From positions 2,232,001-2,296,000 of the forward strand of contig NZ_CP080203.1 in assembly GCF_020424085.1 (NCBI RefSeq): 64,000 bases of DNA, read 5' to 3'. The translations under genes and the position numbers were made by a program. Each line of letters opens with the position of its first letter. Position 1 is the stretch's first letter. The DNA is from Mycetocola spongiae. GTDB taxonomy: Bacteria; Actinomycetota; Actinomycetes; Actinomycetales; Microbacteriaceae. The notes beneath the pieces are model-generated. The model ran no database searches. It was not told where the DNA came from and worked only from the letters and a program-made list of their open reading frames with translations. Positions 58,177 through 64,000 of this stretch are shown here, one piece after another.

Positions 58177-59295
58177 CTAGCTGGAACGATAGTTTTCCAT
58201 CGCGGCGCGGAACTCGGGCAGGCGCTCCTCGCTCAGCACGCTCCAGGCGCGCCCCATCAGGGTGATGCCCTCCAGCGGCTTGCCATAGCGTTCGGCCAGG
58301 GCCTCCCGCTCGGCGCGGAACTGGCCCGTGGGGTCCCGCGAGAGATCGTCGATATCCACATAAAAGCCCAGGTTTGAGCCGGGATACTCGCTATAGGTAC
58401 TCCAGGAATGCTGGTTTTCCGGCTCGGCGGCCCCAAACATTTTGGTGAGGATATCCGGGGTGAAAACGCCCCCGCCGGTATTCAGCGCCACCGGATAGCG
58501 GAAGCCGTGCGAGACAAAAACCTCGGAGACCAGCGCCATCAGGCGGCGCTTATCCTCCAGGTTGCGGAAGGGCTCCACGGTGGACCAGGTCTCGGAGGTC
58601 CAGTCCACGGCCATCGACTCGCCGCCATAACCATTGCGCTTATTGCGCTGGCCCTCATCACCCGAACGCACCCAGGTGACCCCAAACTCGGCCGAGATGC
58701 GCTCGCGCAGATCGGCCATGATCGCGGTGGATCGCTCCCGCAGGGATTCCATCGAGGGCTGCGAGAGAAGCTCGGAGGCGGGCACATCGCGCAGGCCGGG
58801 ATAGGCCTCCCAATAGCGCTGATCGCTGGATTTAAAATCGCTATAGTCGCCGGTCTGGGCGGCCACAACGGCGCGCACACCGCCGAGCGTCGCGGTATTC
58901 AGCAGCAGCGTAATCACGAGGGCAATCGTGCCGAGGCGGCGTCCGCGCGCGGAGAGGAGCACCACGATCACCGCGGCGAGCACCACAAGCTGCAAGACCA
59001 CGGCGTTCAGCGAGAGGAAATAGCTGCTGCCGCGGCCAAACCACACATAGGCGGCCAGGCCCAGCGCATGGGCAATCGCGACGCCGAGGATGATCTTGGC
59101 GGCGAGCGAGGCCCGCGGGCGCGGCGCCCGCGCGGCCTTCGCCGCGGGTGCGGCGGGAGGCTCGGACCCCGCGACGGGGGTCGCCGGCGCGCGGCGCGGC
59201 CCGCCGCGACCGGCGCGATAGCCGCCCGGGGGAGGCAGCGGGGGCGCACCCTCGGTGCCCTCCACATAGCGGGACTGGGGCGTGGGGGTTACCAT
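58177..59295 (-). CDS. Uncharacterised membrane protein closing the MoxR/VWA cluster
   Basis: A 372-residue protein: a Pro/Ala/Arg-rich cytoplasmic N-terminus (about 1-60), three TM helices (about 63-150), and a large C-terminal domain (about 165-372) with conserved-looking charged and aromatic residues (WVRSGDEGQRNKRNGYGGES, HGFRYPVALNTGG, YVDIDDLSRDPTG). I do not recognise this domain. It overlaps the TPR gene by seven bases, so it belongs to the same operon as the MoxR, DUF58 and VWA genes and may be their client or output. Confidence 0.75.
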   Translation of the reverse strand: MVTPTPQSRYVEGTEGAPPLPPPGGYRAGRGGPRRAPATPVAGSEPPAAPAAKAARAPRPRASLAAKIILGVAIAHALGLAAYVWFGRGSSYFLSLNAVVLQLVVLAAVIVVLLSARGRRLGTIALVITLLLNTATLGGVRAVVAAQTGDYSDFKSSDQRYWEAYPGLRDVPASELLSQPSMESLRERSTAIMADLRERISAEFGVTWVRSGDEGQRNKRNGYGGESMAVDWTSETWSTVEPFRNLEDKRRLMALVSEVFVSHGFRYPVALNTGGGVFTPDILTKMFGAAEPENQHSWSTYSEYPGSNLGFYVDIDDLSRDPTGQFRAEREALAERYGKPLEGITLMGRAWSVLSEERLPEFRAAMENYRSS

Positions 59296-60176
59296 GGTCG
59301 ATCCGTTCCGCCGCCGCCACCCGGGCCGTTTGGGCCGCCGGACTGGCGCTCGCGCTCACCCTGCTTCAGCTGCTGATCCAGCCGGTCGAGCTGCTCCGGG
59401 GACGGCCCCTGGGGCTGCTCCTGCTCGCCCTCGCCGCCGCCCGAGGGCTGGTCGCCCTCGCCGGGATCGGGCTGCTCGGGGGGAGTGCCCTCCCCCTCCT
59501 GGATTTTGCCGTTCAGATCGCGCTCCAGCTCGTCGAGTGCATCACCCAGGCTGCGGCGCGGATCCGAGGAGGACTTATCGGATTCCTCGCTGCGGCACTC
59601 GGCGGGGGTCTCCTGGACCACCGTGGCCGCCTCGCGGAAATACAGCAGCGACGTGGGGAGATCACCCGCGGCGCGGGCCTCATCACCCTGCATCTCGATC
59701 ACGATGGCGAGGTTCACGCGGATCCCGCATACCTCCATATCGTGGGCGAGTGGCAGGGCCTCCTCAAAGAGCTCGCGGGCCTCGGCGGCCCGCCCCTCGC
59801 TCGCGAGGCCCACACCGAGGTTAAACGGCGCCTTATAGCGTTCAAAAAAATTCAGCGGCTGCAGCCAGCGGCTCGCCGCGGTGCTCGCCTCATAATTGGC
59901 CGCCGCGACATTGAGGATCGCGGCGTGGGCAAGCCCATACATGCTCAGAAGCTTCACCACCAGCAGCGCGGCAACCAGGCTCAGCGGCAGGGTGGCGAGC
60001 GTGATGCGGAGGCGGCGGCGCCGGCGGCGCGCGGCCGGGGAATCGGGGGCCGGGCGGCGTCGGGCGCGTGCCGGAGCGGGGGCCGGGGTGCCGGTCCCGG
60101 AACCCTCCGCCTCGGGGACGGGGGTGTGCGGATCCTCGGGGTGCGGGCCGGGGCCCACCTCGGTGCGGCTATTCAC
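59289..60176 (-). CDS. TPR-like membrane protein of the MoxR/VWA operon
   Basis: A 295-residue protein: disordered Pro/Arg-rich N-terminus, one TM helix (LRITLATLPLSLVAALLVVK), a domain with TPR-like helical repeats (PFNLGVGLASEGRAAEARELFEEAL and ILYF-type helices; core GRAAEARELFEEALPLAH) and a Gly/Glu/Gln-rich tail. This resembles BatB/BatC-type proteins of the Bat operons. It overlaps both neighbours by seven or eight bases. Confidence 0.75.
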   Translation of the reverse strand: MNSRTEVGPGPHPEDPHTPVPEAEGSGTGTPAPAPARARRRPAPDSPAARRRRRRLRITLATLPLSLVAALLVVKLLSMYGLAHAAILNVAAANYEASTAASRWLQPLNFFERYKAPFNLGVGLASEGRAAEARELFEEALPLAHDMEVCGIRVNLAIVIEMQGDEARAAGDLPTSLLYFREAATVVQETPAECRSEESDKSSSDPRRSLGDALDELERDLNGKIQEGEGTPPEQPDPGEGDQPSGGGEGEQEQPQGPSPEQLDRLDQQLKQGERERQSGGPNGPGGGGGTDRPW

Positions 60177-61176
60177 GGGATCCCTCCCCTCTCTTTTGCG
60201 GAAGTGCCTGGCGGCGCATGCGCACCAGGTTGGTGGTGGCGATGCTCAGCTCCGCGGCAAGTAACGCGGCCAGCAGGATCGCGGGGATCCAGTACAGGTC
60301 GGTGACCGTGCCCACGGTGCCGCTCACGTTATACCCCGAGGACTCATCCGCGGGATCGGGCAGCGAGGGTGCGGACCCGGCGCTGCGGCGCTCATAGTCC
60401 ACCCCGAGCTGCTCGGCAATCGCGCGCAGGTTGGCCTCGTCGATGGTGGAGAGCGCGCGCGAACCCTGGTACTGGATATACTCCCGGTCCGTGCCGCCAT
60501 CCACCCGGCCGGTGGTCTGCAGCATCGGGCCACCCGCCTCGGTGCCATAACCAAAGACCCGGCCGCCGTTCAGCAGCGATGCCGAGTCCTCGAAGCTCTC
60601 GGGGGAGTTTTGGGCGGTCTGCTCGCCATCGCCAAAATAGAATACGAGCGCGGCGCGCGGATGATTGGCCAGGCGCAGCGAGGCGAGCGTATCGCGCAGC
60701 AGATCCCGCGCCACCGAGATGCTGCTGCCGCGGGAATTGGTGGTGACCTCGGGGGTCAGCAGGTCCAGGCCCGAGCGCAGCGCGGTGACATCCGTGGTCA
60801 TCGGGACGCGCATCTCCGCGGCCGCATCAAAGGTAATCAGCCCAAAGCGCGCGCCGGGATACCGCTCGATGATCGCCTGGATATCGGAGCGCATGCCCAC
60901 GCTGCGCGGCTGGGCGGGATCGCCCCAGTCCTCCGCAATACTGCTCGCGGTATTATCCACGACCAGCACAATATCCATATCGGTGGCGAGCGTTTTGGTC
61001 TCCCCGCCCGGGATCCCCGGGCGCAGCAGGATCAGCAGCAGCAGGAGCACCATGCCGAGCCGGCCGATCCAGCGCCAGCGCTGCCGGGAACCGCGCAGCA
61101 ACCACAGGATCAGGCCGATCACGGGCAGGAAAAACAGAATAAGCAGGAGGGGGCTCAGGACCGGCTGGAAGATCAT
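60169..61176 (-). CDS. VWA-domain membrane protein (BatB-like)
   Basis: A 335-residue protein with two N-terminal TM helices, a von Willebrand A domain (about 65-270) and a C-terminal TM helix (YWIPAILLAALLAAELSIA). The MIDAS metal site reads DNTAS (DxTxS instead of DxSxS); Thr and Asp positions further on appear conserved. VWA domains bind partner proteins through a metal ion. It overlaps the second VWA gene by four bases. Confidence 0.85.
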   Translation of the reverse strand: MIFQPVLSPLLLILFFLPVIGLILWLLRGSRQRWRWIGRLGMVLLLLLILLRPGIPGGETKTLATDMDIVLVVDNTASSIAEDWGDPAQPRSVGMRSDIQAIIERYPGARFGLITFDAAAEMRVPMTTDVTALRSGLDLLTPEVTTNSRGSSISVARDLLRDTLASLRLANHPRAALVFYFGDGEQTAQNSPESFEDSASLLNGGRVFGYGTEAGGPMLQTTGRVDGGTDREYIQYQGSRALSTIDEANLRAIAEQLGVDYERRSAGSAPSLPDPADESSGYNVSGTVGTVTDLYWIPAILLAALLAAELSIATTNLVRMRRQALPQKRGEGSRE

Positions 61177-62162
61177 AGTCGGAACCTCCAGAGCAGGCCG
61201 AGGAACGCCAGCCCCGCGAGGAATAGCGCCACGGCAAACGGCGCGGGGTCATCGGCGCGGATGATCTGCGGGTCGCCGCGCAGCTCGCGGGCCTGCTCGG
61301 TATTTACCCGGGTGATGATATCGTCCACCGCGGTGGCCTCGCGCAAGGGATAATACGCGCCGCCCGTGCTCTCCGCGGCCGCGCGCAACTCGACCGAATC
61401 GCGCTGCGCGGAATCGTCCACGGGGTTCAGCGCATATACACGAATGCTGCGCTCGGCGGCATAGGCCGCGGCCTCCTGGAGCGAGACGATCGAGGCCCCA
61501 AAGGCCTCGTTATCGGTGGAGACGATGATGGAACGGGAACGCTCGGTATCCAGATTATCGAAGCGCATCGCGCACGCGGCGAGGCCGTCGCCGATCAGCG
61601 ATGCCCCGGCGCCGTTGAGGGTGCCGCGCCAGTGATCGGGGATCTCATAGCCATCGGAATTGAAGCTGTCGAGCATCGTGCGCAGCTGGCGCTGCACATA
61701 GGTATAGTCGTCGGTGAGCGGGAAGATCTGCACCGAGGAGCTGTTAAAAATGGTCATCCCGATGCGCTCGCCCGTGAAGCCCGTGACGAGGCGCTGGAAG
61801 GTCTCCACCACCTCGGAGTCCACATCGGTCATCGACCCGGAGACGTCCAGGCACAGCATGATGTCGCGGTTGGTATTAATGGGTTGCACGGTCTTGGCCA
61901 CCGTGGGGCGCGCGGCCAGCACCGCGGCCAGGCCCAGGGCGATAACGCCCACCAGGAGCACGGAGATGAGGGCGAGGCTGCGCCGCCGCAGCGCGCGCTC
62001 AAAGCCGGGCAGGGCGCGCAGGCGCGCACTGCGGGTGACCGCGATGCCGGAGACCTCGGGGGCGTTTCGCGGGGGCCGGGTGCCGCGCCAGAGCCCGAGG
62101 CCCAGCGCGATGATGAGGAGTGCGGGGGCGAGCCACAGCAGCCAGGGTGTGGTTAGTTCCAT
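61173..62162 (-). CDS. VWA-domain membrane protein (BatA-like)
   Basis: A 329-residue protein: N-terminal TM helix, Arg-rich cytoplasmic loop, second TM helix (ALISVLLVGVIALGLAAVLA), a VWA domain with a canonical MIDAS DVSGS and downstream Thr/Asp, and a C-terminal TM helix. It pairs with the neighbouring VWA protein. In Bat and MoxR clusters such proteins are thought to be assembled or activated by the MoxR ATPase. Confidence 0.87.
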   Translation of the reverse strand: MELTTPWLLWLAPALLIIALGLGLWRGTRPPRNAPEVSGIAVTRSARLRALPGFERALRRRSLALISVLLVGVIALGLAAVLAARPTVAKTVQPINTNRDIMLCLDVSGSMTDVDSEVVETFQRLVTGFTGERIGMTIFNSSSVQIFPLTDDYTYVQRQLRTMLDSFNSDGYEIPDHWRGTLNGAGASLIGDGLAACAMRFDNLDTERSRSIIVSTDNEAFGASIVSLQEAAAYAAERSIRVYALNPVDDSAQRDSVELRAAAESTGGAYYPLREATAVDDIITRVNTEQARELRGDPQIIRADDPAPFAVALFLAGLAFLGLLWRFRL

Positions 62163-62641
62163 ACCTGCACCACCGTTCGGGCGGCGTTAATGCCGGCGAT
62201 GGGATCAACCACCGTATTGCGGCGGAACAGGCTCGGATAATAGTGGCGGCCGATCGCGTCGATCAGCGCGGGATGCACCCCGCGCTCCACCAGGTCACCG
62301 AGGGTCATCACGGGGGCCTCCAGGCCGTTATATTCGTGCACAAAGCCGCGCACCAGCTGGCTCAGCCGACGGTTGACCTCGCGGCCATCGAGGCGGCCCG
62401 CGCGGAACTCGGCCTCGATCAGCTGCAGGCGGTGGAGATAATCGGCGCGGATCTGATCGGGGAATACGGGGTCCGCGGGGGGCTGCGGCGGCAGCGGGGG
62501 CGCGGCGGCCACCCGGTCGGCGCGCGTGAAGTGCGCAATCAGCAGCGCCACGGTGATGCCCACGATAAGCACCGCGAGCACCACGAGTAGCCAGCCCCAG
62601 CCATATTGGGCGGGGGGATAGAGTCCGTTACCGTCGGGCAC
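62153..62641 (-). CDS. DUF4381-like membrane protein
   Basis: A 162-residue protein with one TM helix (WGWLLVVLAVLIVGITVALLIA) and a cytoplasmic helical domain (YLHRLQLIEAEFRAGRLDGREVN, core LIEAEFRAGRLDGREVNRR) resembling DUF4381 found between DUF58 and VWA genes. I start at GTG (62641), preceded by GGAGG; this overlaps the DUF58 gene by 14 bp and the VWA gene by ten. A longer reading in the same frame lies inside DUF58 and is rejected. Confidence 0.7.
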   Translation of the reverse strand: MPDGNGLYPPAQYGWGWLLVVLAVLIVGITVALLIAHFTRADRVAAAPPLPPQPPADPVFPDQIRADYLHRLQLIEAEFRAGRLDGREVNRRLSQLVRGFVHEYNGLEAPVMTLGDLVERGVHPALIDAIGRHYYPSLFRRNTVVDPIAGINAARTVVQVWN

Positions 62642-63509
62642 GTCGCCTCCGTTCCAGGACATCCAGCAGCACCGGGACAACCTCGGCATCGGTATGCAGA
62701 TCGCGGTGATCGATCCCCAGCTCCGCAAACGCGGCGGTGCGCCGCTCGCGCTCATCCCGATCGTGGTGTTCCAGCTCGGCCAGCAGCGCCGGATCGGAGG
62801 CGAGGAACTCGGGGATCTCCCACCCGCTGTCGATATCCACGCGCGGGCGGCTGCGGGGCGCGTGATCCAGCAGGGGCTCCTCGCAGATGGTGAACCAGAG
62901 AACCTCGTGGCGCGCGCGCAGGCGGCGCAGCTGCCGAATCTCCTCGGGCAGCAGCGGGCTCTCATCGCCGATGATCACGAGGATCAGGCGGCGATTGCTA
63001 TCCCGGGCCACGGCCGCGAGCAGTTCCGCGCGCGTGGCCGCGGGCCCCGCGACGCTGCGATCGATCGTGCGCAGCAGCTGCTCGAGGCGGCCCTCGGAGC
63101 CGCCCGCGGGGGTGCGCCGGATGCGCTCACCCTCGCCGCAGAATGCGCGCACCTCATCGCCGTTGCGCAGCGAGAGAAACCCCAGCACGCCCGCGGCGAG
63201 TACCGCGAGATCGCGCTTGGGGGTGCCATCGGCGGCGAGGGCGGACATCCGCGGGGAGGTATCCACCGCGAGCGCGAGGCTATAGCGGCGCGTGGCGACA
63301 TACTGTTTGACCAGCAGCTGGCCCTGCCGGGCGGTGGCCCGCCAATCGATATCGCGCACCTCATCGCCCGGCTCATAATGGCGCAGATCATCAAAATCGA
63401 GGCTTCGCCCGCGCCGAACGGCCGCATGCGCTCCCTCGAGCGGATGCAGCGTTTTGCGGGAGGAGGCGAGGGCTACCCTCGCCTTCACCCGGCGCAGCAG
63501 GCTGGCCAC
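62628..63509 (-). CDS. DUF58 protein of the MoxR cluster
   Basis: A 293-residue DUF58 protein with the diagnostic segment FDDLRHYEPGDEVRDIDWRATAR and a VWA-like C-terminal fold (LALAVDTSPRMSA with a DTSPR MIDAS-like site). DUF58 genes accompany MoxR ATPases and VWA genes in a widespread cluster. It begins nine bases after the MoxR stop. Confidence 0.92.
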   Translation of the reverse strand: MASLLRRVKARVALASSRKTLHPLEGAHAAVRRGRSLDFDDLRHYEPGDEVRDIDWRATARQGQLLVKQYVATRRYSLALAVDTSPRMSALAADGTPKRDLAVLAAGVLGFLSLRNGDEVRAFCGEGERIRRTPAGGSEGRLEQLLRTIDRSVAGPAATRAELLAAVARDSNRRLILVIIGDESPLLPEEIRQLRRLRARHEVLWFTICEEPLLDHAPRSRPRVDIDSGWEIPEFLASDPALLAELEHHDRDERERRTAAFAELGIDHRDLHTDAEVVPVLLDVLERRRRARR

Positions 63510-63518
63510 GGGATGCTC

Positions 63519-64000
63519 CTACGGGGCCGGGACGGCGTCGAAGATTTGGTCGATGATGTCCTCGCTGCGCAGCCCATCGGCCTCGGCCTCAAACGTGAGC
63601 AGGACCCGGTGCCGGAGCACCAGGTGGCGCAGGAAGGAGATGTCCTCGGGGATCACATAGGAGCGACCGGCCAGCAGCGCGAGGGCCCGCGAGGCCTGCA
63701 GGAAGGCGATGCTCGCGCGCGGGCTCGCCCCATAGCGGATGGCCGCGGCGCTCTCCGGGGAGAGATATTCGGCGGGGCTGCGGGTGACAAAAACCAGCGA
63801 GACAATATAGTTGCGCACCGCGGGGGCCACATAAACGCGCGCGGCCAGAGACTGCAAAAACACGATATCGGAGAGCGCCACGGAGGCGGTGCCGTGCAGC
63901 TCGGGGTTCAGCACGCCGGTGTCGATGCGGTGCAGAATTTCCATTTCCTCGGCGGGGCTCGGATAGCCCACGATCTCCTTCAGAAGGAAGCGGTCCATCT
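63519..64000 (-). CDS. MoxR-family AAA+ ATPase, N-terminal part cut by window edge
   Basis: Only the C-terminal part (about 160 residues) is inside the window. It begins at the arginine-finger/sensor region typical of MoxR (MDRFLLKEIVGYPS) and contains the lid domain with SPRASIAFLQASRALALLAGRSYV, quoted here in its core SPRASIAFLQASRALA. The start codon and Walker motifs are beyond the right edge, so the Met at 63998 is internal. MoxR acts as a chaperone for VWA-domain proteins, here presumably the two VWA genes downstream. Confidence 0.9.
   Translation of the reverse strand, partial: MDRFLLKEIVGYPSPAEEMEILHRIDTGVLNPELHGTASVALSDIVFLQSLAARVYVAPAVRNYIVSLVFVTRSPAEYLSPESAAAIRYGASPRASIAFLQASRALALLAGRSYVIPEDISFLRHLVLRHRVLLTFEAEADGLRSEDIIDQIFDAVPAP

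Overview
The window is a contiguous stretch of a high-GC actinobacterial chromosome, most likely from the order Micrococcales and probably family Microbacteriaceae. The evidence is the dnaK-grpE-dnaJ-hspR order with HspR/HAIR operators, the order tRNA-Trp, secE, nusG, rplK, rplA, class-E-type LAXTG surface proteins, strongly GC-biased codon use, and many genes whose start codon sits 6-7 nt behind a TANNNT -10 element (leaderless architecture). I saw no insertion sequence, phage, integron or CRISPR array; almost everything looks like resident chromosome. The family assignment is inference.

Layout. 1-9.7 kb: a partial HEAT-like repeat protein and a TM2 membrane protein, then the heat-shock operon dnaK-grpE-dnaJ-hspR, an rRNA guanine-N2 methyltransferase-like gene and an M23 endopeptidase. 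9.6-11.9 kb: clpB under its own HAIR element, lacking the N-domain. 12-14.3 kb: a compact persulfide-response operon (CoA-disulfide reductase-rhodanese fusion, rhodanese, CstR-like repressor) with a CstR/CsoR-type palindrome over the promoter and start codon. 14.3-19 kb: nitroreductase, an orphan HicB-like HTH protein, acetyl-CoA synthetase and malate dehydrogenase. 19-24 kb: a large LAXTG-anchored beta-helix surface protein and an ABC exporter. 24-31.4 kb: GNAT, threonine aldolase, trpS with a Trp-rich leader-peptide attenuator, TetR/SDR divergent pair, aldo/keto reductase and a NarL-type two-component system. 31.4-35.3 kb: ssu-like sulfonate ABC transporter and corA. 35.4-43.8 kb: a second LAXTG surface protein, a second M23 endopeptidase with a structured leader and an upstream repeat element, xthA, pyrE and a septum-formation-family membrane protein. 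43.8-48.7 kb: HAD phosphatase, a manganese-type ABC importer with MntR, and a TrmH-family methylase. 49-52.6 kb: a degenerate ABC ATPase, a YhgE/Pip membrane protein and a TetR regulator. 52.8-55.6 kb: tRNA-Trp, secE, nusG, rplK, rplA. 55.7-64 kb: a DapA-like aldolase, quinone-oxidoreductase-like MDR, orphan rbsD, and a MoxR-DUF58-VWA-VWA-TPR cluster that runs off the right edge.

How the genes work together. HspR would repress its own operon and clpB through three HAIR elements, linking the DnaK and ClpB disaggregation machines. CstR would sense persulfide and release the reductase/rhodanese genes that consume it. MntR would shut off the Mn importer encoded just upstream of it. Two M23 peptidases share an unusual H-to-D change at a zinc-ligand position and both have hairpin-rich leaders. 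The strongest leads for follow-up are the trpS attenuator, the CstR operon, the paired M23 leaders, the hydrolysis-suspect ATPase/Pip pair, and the uncharacterised 372-residue protein closing the MoxR cluster.
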